From: Aquicella lusitana | GTDB taxonomy: Bacteria; Pseudomonadota; Gammaproteobacteria; DSM-16500 | DNA: 64,000 nt | NCBI RefSeq assembly: GCF_902459475.1 | Contig: NZ_LR699114.1 | Span: forward strand, 1,612,001 to 1,676,000 | Direction of reading: 5' to 3' | Shown here: one piece after another, positions 10,234-18,047 of the stretch | How positions within the stretch are numbered: position 1 is the stretch's first letter | How the letters are laid out: each line of letters begins with the position of its first letter | Position numbers and translations under genes: made by a program | Notes under the pieces: model-generated | Database searches by the model: none | What the model was told of the DNA's origin: nothing | The model's input: the letters and a program-made list of their open reading frames with translations, nothing else

Positions 10234-10303
10234 GAGCGAAGCGAAGGATCTTCTTTTGTACATCGGGAGATCCTTCGCTTCGCTCAGGATGACAGCATTG
10301 TGA

Positions 10304-10822
10304 AGTGTGTCCGTTTTGCTTGTTGGCCCCGATATAAATTACTGGCTTAAGCTTAATCTTTTATAATTTTTTATTTTTTTGCGGTTTATATCGAAGAGAG
10401 TCTGGATTGCTTCGCTATGCTCGCAATGACAAATACAGTTTCATCAACGGAATAGGTAACCTTTGTAATTGTGAGCGTAGCAATAAATGGGAATTAGCTT
10501 GTAAAAAATATAAAACTTTATTCATAACATGAATAAAGTTTTATAAACTTTTTTTATTTTAATTTTATAAAGTGACTTACATCTTTAAAAAAAATTGAAT
10601 CTCTGCTATAAACTCACCTCTACAAAAAATGTATGATAAGCGGGTATTTTTGCCTGTTTTATACGGTGCATTTTTGTATGTTATGAATAAAAAATTGCTA
10701 GCAAGTAAACTAAAATGTGCAGCTTTAGCATGTTTGTAAGAAAATTTGCTTGCAATGGTGGACAGTCATGAGTTAATTTTGAAACTCGTCCGGATTAATC
10801 ATTTCAAGGAGATACAACAACT
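10304..10822. other. AT-rich intergenic region upstream of the porin gene
   Basis: About 520 bases with no convincing gene. It holds a second type of short repeat around 10395-10430 (GGATTGCTTCGCTATGCTCG followed by CAATGAC), a long perfect palindrome at 10509-10545, and a weak promoter-like pair TTTAAA / TATAAA ending at 10612, which would give the porin a 5' leader of about 210 bases. A 36-codon frame at 10629-10739 lacks a ribosome binding site. Confidence 0.6.
10509..10545. promoter_or_regulatory. Perfect 17-bp inverted repeat, possible operator or terminator
   Basis: TATAAAACTTTATTCAT and its exact complement are separated only by AAC, and the right arm is followed by AACTTTTTTTA. It lies about 280 bases upstream of the porin start. 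The AT-rich symmetry could be a regulator site; the T-run would also fit a weak terminator on the plus strand. It does not match the Fur consensus by eye. Confidence 0.45.
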
Positions 10823-12193
10823 ATGAAATTAAAACTCGTTGTCGCATCAATGAGCATACTTGGATTAGTCAGCGGCCCTGCATTCGCTGCCAAGACTCAT
10901 AAGATGATGAAGAGTGATATGAAACAAACGGTTCGCCATGACTATAAAGACATGGGAATCCAGGAACCTGTCTGCACCATCAACCCAGCTTCTCTTACCA
11001 TGGATGAAATGACCCAAAACGTAGGTCGTGCATTACCCAATCCCTGCAACCCAGGCTGGTTTAATCGAATTCAAGTAAGCGGCGGCATCAACGTTGACGT
11101 TGGCAAATGGGGTAACAGAAACGCCAATATCATGGGTGAAAACTATCAGCGTTTGTCTTTGAATGATGCTTACATTAACGTTTCTGCCGATGTGAATGAT
11201 TGGGCAAAAGGTTTCGCAAGCTTAAGCTTCAGCAACCCAACCACCAACGTGAACCCTTCTATCTATAAACTCTGGGGTGCCGCTGAATACAACGCTGCCT
11301 ATGCCAACAACATCAACGGCAACGCATCAAATGTCATCCAGCTTGAACAAGCTTATGCAACTTTCGGCAACTTTGATGTCTCTCCGATCTTCGTTCAAGT
11401 CGGTAAGCAATTCCAAGATTATGGCCGTTACGAGATTCATCCGATCACTGAAAGCATGACGCAAGTCATGACCAAAACCCTGGCGACCTCTATCCGAGCA
11501 GGCTTTATTGCTAATGGTTTCCATGGTTCTATCGCAGCATTTGATGATCCAATCAATAAAATGGGCAACACCTCCAGCCCAACCAACTACACCGCTGCTG
11601 TAGGCTATGACCAGAACAACGATCAGCTTGGCTTTGATCTGGGTGCAGGTTATATCTACAACATGATTGGCGTGAACGACGTTGCTTACAACGTAGTGAA
11701 CTTCAATACATTGGGCGGCACACTGGGCAACACTGGTACTTATCGTAATCGCGTAGGCGCTTACGCGCTGTATGGCGATGTCAACAGCGGACCTTTCTCG
11801 CTGGGCGCACGTTATACGCAGGCTCTGCAACGCTTTAACGTCAACGACCTGCCGAAGAACGGTATTGCTGACCTGACTGGCGGTGTCATCACTGGCGCAC
11901 CAATTGCAGGCAGATCCGGTGCTAAACCATGGGCTGCAGGCATTCAGGGTGGTTACGGATTTAATGTCTGGGATAGAAACCAGAACATTTATCTGGGTTA
12001 TCAAACTTCTCGCGAAGCTGCTGGTCTTAACCTGCCGAAAAACCGCTATCTGGTTGGCTACGGCATCGATGTGTGGAAGAGCACTAACCTTGGCATTGAG
12101 TGGGATCATGACAATGCCTATAGCACAGGAAATGGCGGTTCCGGCAACAACACGAACCTTGTTTCCTTACGCGCTGGTGTTCAATTCAGCTAA
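10823..12193 (+). CDS. lbtU: LbtU-type outer-membrane siderophore porin
   Basis: A 456-residue outer-membrane beta-barrel protein with a clear signal peptide (MKLKLVVASMSILGLVSGPA, cleavage after AFA). The body alternates short amphipathic strands and glycine/asparagine-rich turns and ends in a final strand closing VSLRAGVQFS, with the terminal aromatic typical of barrels. The N-terminal region with paired Cys (PVCTINP and NPCNPGWFNRIQVSGGINVD) and the FASLSF and VGKQFQDYGRYEIHPITESMT stretches fit the LbtU family, described in Legionella for legiobactin uptake without TonB. AAGGAG precedes the ATG. The substrate here is unproven. The gene stands alone and ends in a strong terminator. Confidence 0.8.
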   Translation: MKLKLVVASMSILGLVSGPAFAAKTHKMMKSDMKQTVRHDYKDMGIQEPVCTINPASLTMDEMTQNVGRALPNPCNPGWFNRIQVSGGINVDVGKWGNRNANIMGENYQRLSLNDAYINVSADVNDWAKGFASLSFSNPTTNVNPSIYKLWGAAEYNAAYANNINGNASNVIQLEQAYATFGNFDVSPIFVQVGKQFQDYGRYEIHPITESMTQVMTKTLATSIRAGFIANGFHGSIAAFDDPINKMGNTSSPTNYTAAVGYDQNNDQLGFDLGAGYIYNMIGVNDVAYNVVNFNTLGGTLGNTGTYRNRVGAYALYGDVNSGPFSLGARYTQALQRFNVNDLPKNGIADLTGGVITGAPIAGRSGAKPWAAGIQGGYGFNVWDRNQNIYLGYQTSREAAGLNLPKNRYLVGYGIDVWKSTNLGIEWDHDNAYSTGNGGSGNNTNLVSLRAGVQFS

Positions 12194-12207
12194 ACCCAGA
12201 CAATGGG

Positions 12208-12238
12208 AAAAAAGCCCGCCTCGAGCGGGCTTTTTTTG
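12208..12238 (+). terminator. Rho-independent terminator after lbtU
   Basis: The stem GCCCGC / GCGGGC with a short loop is preceded by an A-run and followed by TTTTTTTG, so it may act on both strands. It begins 15 bases after the lbtU stop. Confidence 0.92.
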
Positions 12239-12272
12239 TCTGAAAATTTGAGTGCGTTTATTTAACTTTGCT

Positions 12273-12434
12273 TAAACTGGACTTTGGCCATTTTTACAAA
12301 ATGATTCGATAACGCTGTCATCCTGAGAGCGTTTTTTTGCTCGAAGGATCTCCCGATGTACAAAAGGAGATCCTTCGCTTCGCTCAGGATGACAGCTTTG
12401 TGAATGCTTTTCAAAATGGCCAAGGTCCGGTTTA
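12273..12434. repeat. MITE-like repeat, copy 2, complete
   Basis: About 160 bp, bounded by TA|AACTGGACTTTGGCCATT at the left and the near-complement ending CAAGGTCCGGTT|TA at the right. The interior is a long palindrome of GTCATCCTGAG...GAAGGATCTCC and its complement around a TTGTACAT-like centre. It has no coding capacity. Terminal inverted repeats plus flanking TA are the form of a non-autonomous transposon of the mariner/IS630 type, though the parent element is not seen. Confidence 0.75.
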
Positions 12435-12445
12435 ATAAACTACCC

Positions 12446-12571
12446 GCTAAATTGTTAGCCGATTCGCAATATGACAAAAAAGCTCCGCCGTGCGCTCAGC
12501 ATCATAAATCGCTGAATGTGCTTGTTGGATATCAAAAGAAACCCGCGCTCGTCTAGCAGCTCGTGCCAGTA
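12446..12571 (-). pseudogene. rnt 3'-end fragment, copy 1
   Basis: Encodes about the last 41 residues of RNase T, including the [10 protein letters not shown] exonuclease motif and the TAG stop, but has no start or upstream body. It joins the next repeat unit at about 12571. It arose by the tandem triplication. Confidence 0.85.
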
Positions 12572-12715
12572 TGGTTCGATAACGCTGTCATCCTGAGAGC
12601 GTTTTTTGCTCGAAGGATCTCCCGATGTACAAAAGGAGATCCTTCGCTTCGCTCAGGATGACAGCTTTGTGAATGTTTTTCAAAATGGCCAAGGTCCGGG
12701 TTTAATAAACTACCC

Positions 12716-12841
12716 GCTAAACTGTTAGCCGATTCGCAATATGACAAAAAAGCTCTGCCGTGCGCTCAGCATCATAAATCGCTGAATGTGCTTGTTGGAT
12801 ATCAAAAGAAACCCGCGCTCGTCTAGCAGCTCGTGCCAGTA
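12716..12841 (-). pseudogene. rnt 3'-end fragment, copy 2
   Basis: The second copy of the RNase T tail. Its penultimate region reads CTAACAGTTTAG instead of CTAACAATTTAG, changing the final residue from Ile to Val. It has no start codon and is not expected to be functional. Confidence 0.85.
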
Positions 12842-12985
12842 TGGTTCGATAACGCTGTCATCCTGAGAGCGTTTTTTGCTCGAAGGATCTCCCGATGTAC
12901 AAAAGGAGATCCTTCGCTTCGCTCAGGATGACAGCTTTGTGAATGCTTTTCAAAATGGCCAAGGTCCGGTTTAATAAACTACCCG

Positions 12986-13591
12986 CTAAATTGTTAGCCG
13001 ATTCGCAATATGACAAAAAAGCTCCGCCGTGCGCTCAGCATCATAAATCGCTGAATGTGCTTGTTGGATATCAAAAGAAACCCGCGCTCGTCTGGCAGCT
13101 CGTGCCAGTACTGTTTCTCCCAATGTGAGTGCGGAAAGTGAAGCAGTATCAAAGGTAGTAAAAGTGTGAAAGGGGTGATACCGTATACCCGCGCGTTTGG
13201 TTGCTGCCAAAATAAAATTCAGGTCAAACCAGGCATTATGTCCAACCAGCACTGCGCGATAACAGGCTGTCTCTTCCAGTTGCTTTCTAACTGCAGCAAA
13301 AATTCGATAAAGCGCTTGGCTTTCGGGAATAGCGAGCCGCAAGGGAGAAAAAGGATCAATCCCGTTAATTTCCAATGCCTCCTGTTCAAGGCGTGCGCCT
13401 TGAAAGGGCTCAACATGATAGGCGACTGTTTGTTGCCGGTGGAATTTGCCTCCCTCATCCATCTTAAGCAGGACTGCTGCGATTTCCAGCAATGCATCTG
13501 TTGCCGGATTTAGCCCCGATGTTTCTACATCTATGACAACCGGTAATAATCCTCGAAAACGGCGGGCTAAGCGTGTTGTTCTATTATTCAT
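12986..13591 (-). CDS. rnt: Ribonuclease T
   Basis: A 201-residue DEDDh 3'-5' exoribonuclease that trims the 3' ends of tRNA and other stable RNAs. All catalytic motifs are visible: VVIDVETSG (Asp and Glu), LVGHNAWFDLNF (Asp) and [12 protein letters not shown] (His and Asp). TDALLEIAAVLLKMDEGG and NGIDPFSPLR also match the family. Compared with E. coli RNase T it lacks the last dozen or so residues, ending at ANRLTI. The ATG at 13591 is chosen; a TTG 15 bases upstream is possible. It diverges from putA. Its 3' end is the source of the two upstream tail fragments. Confidence 0.94.
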   Translation of the reverse strand: MNNRTTRLARRFRGLLPVVIDVETSGLNPATDALLEIAAVLLKMDEGGKFHRQQTVAYHVEPFQGARLEQEALEINGIDPFSPLRLAIPESQALYRIFAAVRKQLEETACYRAVLVGHNAWFDLNFILAATKRAGIRYHPFHTFTTFDTASLSALTLGETVLARAARRARVSFDIQQAHSAIYDAERTAELFCHIANRLTI

Positions 13592-13725
13592 CTTTTCTCT
13601 GGCCAAAAACTAAGTTTTCACTAAAATAGGGGGGTAGTATAACAGGTGCATCATCTACCTTTCTCACCGCTCCGCTTCTGAGCGGTAACAATTTGATAAA
13701 TCATTAAAACAATATCGGGAAGACT

Positions 13726-16700
13726 ATGTTAACGACCACACCTTTACCCCAATCCAATCCTCTGCGAGATACTATCACAAAAGCTTATAGAATGGATGAA
13801 ACGGAATGCCTTAACCGACTGCTTCCAGAGGCCGCCCTTTCCAAAGAGAGTTTAGATCAGGTTGCAGCGACTGCAAGGCAGCTTGTTATTGAAACGCGGG
13901 AATACAAAAAGAAGCAGAGTAAAATTGATACACTGCTTCATCAATACGATCTTTCCACCGAAGAAGGTATTGCCCTCATGTGCCTTGCGGAAGCGTTGTT
14001 ACGTATTCCAGACAAAGCAACCATGGATAAATTCATCAGCGATAAAATTTCAACGGCTGAGTGGAAATCGCATCTCAGCACAGAGAATCCCCTTTTCATT
14101 AATGCAGCCACTTGGTCATTGGTCTTTACCGGAAAGGTTTTCGCACCCACGCTTAAAAGTCAGAAAAACCTGATGGGCTCGTTAAAGCGCGCCGTCAGTC
14201 GCCTGGGTGTGGCGGTAATACGGCCTTTCATTCTCCAGATGATGAAAACCATTGGCACGCAGTTTGTCATGGGACAAGACATCGATTCCGCTTTGAAGCG
14301 CGCTCAAAAAATAGAAGACATGGGCTACCGTTTCTCTTATGACATGCTGGGCGAAGCAGCGCGAACAGCAGAGGATGCGTCGCATTATTATACGGCTTAC
14401 GAACAAGCCATTGCCGCTATCGGGAAGGTTGCCCATCAAGATAGCCCGATAACGAATCCTGGCATTTCGGTTAAGCTTTCTGCGCTTTCACCCCGCTTTG
14501 AATACACACAACGCGAACGCGTACTAAAGGAAGTCCCACCGCTGCTGCTCGCACTCGCCCAGCAAGCTAAACAATATAACATTGGTTTAACCATTGATGC
14601 AGAAGAAGCAGACAGGCTCGATCTCATGCTGGATATTTTTGAAATGGTTTATACCGATGCTTCGCTCGACGGTTGGACAGGTTTGGGTATTGTCGTACAA
14701 GCCTATCAGAAACGCGCCTCCTTCGTCATTGACTGGCTGGCGGATCTCGCTAAACGGCACGGTAAGCGCATTATGCTGCGCTTAGTCAAAGGAGCTTATT
14801 GGGATGCAGAAATCAAGATGAGCCAGGTCCAGGGCTTCAACAATTATCCGGTTTTTACACGTAAAAATTCAACCGATGTATCTTATCTTGCCTGCGCAAA
14901 ACAGCTGCTTTCACAACCCCAGTGTTTTTACCCCCAGTTTGGCACGCACAATGCCTATTCCGTTGCGGCCATTATGGAAATAGCGCAGCAATATAATAAG
15001 GCTGAATTTGAGTTCCAGTGCCTGCATGGCATGGGCCGGCCTTTATATGATCAGATCGTGGATAAAACCAAATTCAATCTTCCCTGCCGCATCTACGCAC
15101 CCGTTGGCACGCATAAAGATTTATTAGGCTATCTGGTTCGCCGTCTGCTTGAAAATGGCGCGAATAGTTCGTTTGTCAATCGTCTGGCCGATGAAAGCAT
15201 TCCCATGGAAAAAATTATTGCTGATCCGGTCGCTTATATTGTGGGCCTAGAGAATAAACGGCATCCCAAAATTCCGCTGCCTCAAGCCATTTATGGTGAA
15301 TGGCTCAATTCCAGCGGCATCGATCTCTCCAATACACTGCAACTCGCTCAGCTTAAAAAAGCAATGGAAACCGCTGCAAAAGAAACATGGACCGCAGGCT
15401 CCATTGTAAACGGTAAAGTTTATATTGATAAAAACCCTCACCCGGTTGTCTCGCCCAGTCATATCGAGCAAGTAATTGGTTATGCTAGCAAGGCTGATGA
15501 GACTCTGATTGAAGAAGCGCTTCAAACCGCCGTAAATGCAGCATGGGATTGGGCTACCACACCCGTTACTGAACGGGCGGCGATTTTAGAACGCGCAGCC
15601 GAAATTTTTCAGCAGGAAATGCCTGCTTTAATGGCGATCGTTACTCAGGAAGGCGGACGATGCATACAAGATTGCCTGTCAGAAGTCCGTGAGGCCATTG
15701 ATTACTGTCGTTATTATGCTTACCGGGCACGACATGATCTGATGCCCATGCCATTGCCTGGCCCAACGGGTGAGTCCAACCAGCTTTCGCTGCATCCGCG
15801 TGGGGTCATTGCATGCATCAGCCCCTGGAATTTTCCCATTGCCATTTTTACAGGGCAAATTGTGGCTGCACTGGCTGCAGGCAACCCTGTAATTGCCAAA
15901 CCTGCTGAACAGACCCCGCTCATCGCATTCAAGACAATAGAAATCCTGCATCAGGCAGGTATTCCTAAACCTGTCTTGCAGCTGCTTATCGGACCAGGCA
16001 GTGTGGTCGGTGCCAAATTGGTCAGTGATCCTCGCATCGCGGGTGTCATTTTTACTGGTTCAACTGAAACAGCGAAGCGAATTGAACAGTCGCTGGCAAA
16101 CAGGACCGGACCCATTGCGCTTTTCATCGCAGAGACCGGCGGCCAGAATGCTATGATTGTCGACTCCTCCGCTTTGCCGGAGCAAACGGTGATAGATATC
16201 GCTCAATCTGCATTTAACAGCGCAGGCCAACGTTGTTCAGCCTTGCGCGTCCTGTTTGTGCAAGAAGAAATTGCCCCGCGATTGCTCGCAATGTTAAAAG
16301 GCTATATGGAAGAATTGACCATCGGCGATCCCCGCCTGCTTGCTACAGATATTGGTCCTGTCATCGATAACGATGCACTGCAGATGCTGAAAAATCATTT
16401 TGCCAAAATGAGCCATGAAGCCAAGCTTATCGCACAAGTCCCTATGCGCGAGTCTCCTTCAGGTCATTATTTCGCTCCTTGTGTATTTGAGATTGAACAT
16501 CTCGGTTTGCTCGAGCGAGAAGTTTTCGGCCCGATTCTACATGTTATCCGCTATCAGGCACGCGATCTGGATAAAGTAATGGATGCTATCATCCGCACCG
16601 GGTATGGATTAACATTAGGGATTCACAGCCGCATTGAAGCAACGGTACAATACATCCAAAATCGGATGCCGGTTGGCAATATTTATGTCAATCGCAACAT

Positions 16701-16875
16701 GATTGGCGCAGTGGTAGGTGTACAGCCATTCGGCGGTGAACGATTATCCGGTACAGGCCCAAAGGCAGGCGGCCCGCATTATTTGCCGCGTCTTTGTGTT
16801 GAGCACACCGTCTCCACGAATACGACTGCAGTAGGCGGTAATGCACGTTTAATATCACTACTCGAGGAAGATTAA
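13726..16875 (+). CDS. putA: Bifunctional proline dehydrogenase / P5C dehydrogenase
   Basis: A 1049-residue PutA that oxidises proline to glutamate in two steps, passing electrons to FAD/quinone and then NAD. The proline dehydrogenase barrel covers about residues 130-460 (MLRLVKGAYWDAEIKMSQ, FGTHNAYSV, EFQCLHGMG). The aldehyde dehydrogenase domain covers about 540-1030, with SPWNFPIAIFTGQ, the general base in AETGGQNAM and the nucleophile Cys in FNSAGQRCSALRV. It is shorter than E. coli PutA and lacks the N-terminal ribbon-helix-helix DNA-binding domain, so it should be a plain enzyme rather than its own repressor. The next gene overlaps its stop as TAATG. Confidence 0.96.
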   Translation: MLTTTPLPQSNPLRDTITKAYRMDETECLNRLLPEAALSKESLDQVAATARQLVIETREYKKKQSKIDTLLHQYDLSTEEGIALMCLAEALLRIPDKATMDKFISDKISTAEWKSHLSTENPLFINAATWSLVFTGKVFAPTLKSQKNLMGSLKRAVSRLGVAVIRPFILQMMKTIGTQFVMGQDIDSALKRAQKIEDMGYRFSYDMLGEAARTAEDASHYYTAYEQAIAAIGKVAHQDSPITNPGISVKLSALSPRFEYTQRERVLKEVPPLLLALAQQAKQYNIGLTIDAEEADRLDLMLDIFEMVYTDASLDGWTGLGIVVQAYQKRASFVIDWLADLAKRHGKRIMLRLVKGAYWDAEIKMSQVQGFNNYPVFTRKNSTDVSYLACAKQLLSQPQCFYPQFGTHNAYSVAAIMEIAQQYNKAEFEFQCLHGMGRPLYDQIVDKTKFNLPCRIYAPVGTHKDLLGYLVRRLLENGANSSFVNRLADESIPMEKIIADPVAYIVGLENKRHPKIPLPQAIYGEWLNSSGIDLSNTLQLAQLKKAMETAAKETWTAGSIVNGKVYIDKNPHPVVSPSHIEQVIGYASKADETLIEEALQTAVNAAWDWATTPVTERAAILERAAEIFQQEMPALMAIVTQEGGRCIQDCLSEVREAIDYCRYYAYRARHDLMPMPLPGPTGESNQLSLHPRGVIACISPWNFPIAIFTGQIVAALAAGNPVIAKPAEQTPLIAFKTIEILHQAGIPKPVLQLLIGPGSVVGAKLVSDPRIAGVIFTGSTETAKRIEQSLANRTGPIALFIAETGGQNAMIVDSSALPEQTVIDIAQSAFNSAGQRCSALRVLFVQEEIAPRLLAMLKGYMEELTIGDPRLLATDIGPVIDNDALQMLKNHFAKMSHEAKLIAQVPMRESPSGHYFAPCVFEIEHLGLLEREVFGPILHVIRYQARDLDKVMDAIIRTGYGLTLGIHSRIEATVQYIQNRMPVGNIYVNRNMIGAVVGVQPFGGERLSGTGPKAGGPHYLPRLCVEHTVSTNTTAVGGNARLISLLEED

Positions 16876-18047
16876 TGGCACAAGCACACCCAGTTACCTA
16901 TGTCATATTTCTCATTTTCACAGGTACTGCCATTTTATCAACGATCGCGTTATTCACGCGCCAATCGCTGCTGGTTGCCTATATTGCACTAGGGGCCATT
17001 CTTGGTCCCTGGGGCCTTAAACTGATTGATAACGCAGGTATAAACCGACAGGCAGGTGATATTGGTATCATCTTCCTGCTGTTTTTGCTGGGACTGCATT
17101 TGCAGCCGCAAAATCTTTTTCATTCCTTACGGAAAATGAGTCTCATTACCCTGACAAGCTCGTTTATCTTTTTTATTCTGGGTTTTCTTACCAGTCATTT
17201 ATACGGTTATACTTTTGAAGAAAGCGCCCTCGTAGGTATCGCTGCAATGTTTTCGAGTACCATTATTGGTATTAAACTACTACCTACGACAATCCTGCAT
17301 CATCAACATACAGGTGAGTTAGTCATCAGTATCCTGCTGTTACAAGACATTATCGCTATTGCCGTCCTATTAGGCATGGAGATCGCAGCGAGCCGTTCCG
17401 TTTCATACAACCATGTAATGCTGGTCATCAGCGCTTTTCCGGTTTTATTACTCGTCGCTTATGTTTTCCAGCGCTATATCCTGGCGAGGCTGCTGGAACG
17501 TTTTGACAAAATTCATGAATACATTTTTATTCTCTCAATCGGCTGGTGCCTTTGCATGGCGCAGCTAAGCCGCTCTTTTGGGTTATCAGAGGAAATCGGC
17601 GCATTCGTTGCAGGCGTTGCACTTGCCTCCAATCCGATCTCATTTTATATCGCTGAAAGCTTAAAACCCCTGCGGGATTTTTTTCTGGTGATTTTCTTTT
17701 TTACCATTGGCGCCGGGTTTAACTTTGATTATTTTTCAACTGTCATTGTGCCTGCTTTAACACTCGCAGCCATTATCTTGCTGCTAAAACCAGTGGTCTT
17801 TAACTGGCTGCTCAGCCGCTCGGGTGAAGTCAAATCAGTCAGTTGGGAAATTGGTGTTCGATTAGGACAAATGAGTGAATTTTCCTTGCTCGTGATTTAT
17901 ATGGCGCTCGAAACAAAATTATTATCGCCAGCGAGCACTTATATGGTGGAGGCGGCCATTATTATTACGTTCATTGTTTCCTGCTACTGGACCGTCATGC
18001 GCTATCCAACGCCGCTAGCCTCAACCGACAAACTGCGACGAGATTAG
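16875..18047 (+). CDS. CPA2-type cation/proton antiporter
   Basis: A 390-residue inner-membrane protein with about 12 hydrophobic segments, of the monovalent cation:proton antiporter-2 (Kef/RosB-like) family. Visible are AYIALGAILGPWGL, GIIFLLFLLGLHLQP, AMFSSTIIGIKLL and LLLQDIIAIAVLLG, the last carrying the conserved transport Asp. No C-terminal TrkA-N domain is present. The start codon overlaps the putA stop by one base (TAATG), which implies translational coupling. A link to proline metabolism (ion or pH balance, sodium-coupled uptake) is only an inference. Confidence 0.85.
   Translation: MAQAHPVTYVIFLIFTGTAILSTIALFTRQSLLVAYIALGAILGPWGLKLIDNAGINRQAGDIGIIFLLFLLGLHLQPQNLFHSLRKMSLITLTSSFIFFILGFLTSHLYGYTFEESALVGIAAMFSSTIIGIKLLPTTILHHQHTGELVISILLLQDIIAIAVLLGMEIAASRSVSYNHVMLVISAFPVLLLVAYVFQRYILARLLERFDKIHEYIFILSIGWCLCMAQLSRSFGLSEEIGAFVAGVALASNPISFYIAESLKPLRDFFLVIFFFTIGAGFNFDYFSTVIVPALTLAAIILLLKPVVFNWLLSRSGEVKSVSWEIGVRLGQMSEFSLLVIYMALETKLLSPASTYMVEAAIIITFIVSCYWTVMRYPTPLASTDKLRRD

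Larger units (their letters stand above)
8927..10303. repeat. MITE-like repeat, copy 1, split by an IS element
   Basis: The left part (8927-8986) begins TA then AACTGGACTTTGGC and reaches GTCATCCTGAGCGAAGCG. The right part (10234-about 10303) continues GAGCGAAGCGAAGGATC and the complementary arm to GGATGACAGCATTGTGAA. Removing the inserted element and one copy of the 10-base duplication rebuilds the same long imperfect palindrome seen at 12273-12434. The far right terminal repeat is decayed. Confidence 0.8.
12302..13110. repeat. Tandem triplication, 270-bp unit: MITE arm plus rnt 3' end
   Basis: Three nearly identical units run head to tail: about 12302-12570, 12571-12840 and 12841-13110. 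Each begins with TTCGATAACGCTGTCATCC, contains the MITE palindrome and its right terminus, and ends with the last 125 bases of rnt. The third unit runs into the intact rnt gene. The units differ by a few bases (a T-run length, one extra G, CTAAATTG versus CTAAACTG), so the amplification is recent. Confidence 0.92.

Noticed and set aside
10629-10739. 36-codon frame upstream of lbtU (possible leader peptide)
   Set aside because: No ribosome binding site, AT-rich composition and no similarity; more likely chance.
12553-12747. Short minus-strand frames across the tandem repeats
   Set aside because: Produced by reading through the rnt tail in the wrong frame and the MITE palindrome; repeated because the DNA is repeated.
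12273-13110. CRISPR-like array, because of regular repeats
   Set aside because: The unit is 270 bp, there are no unique spacers, and part of it is a coding 3' end; it is a tandem duplication.
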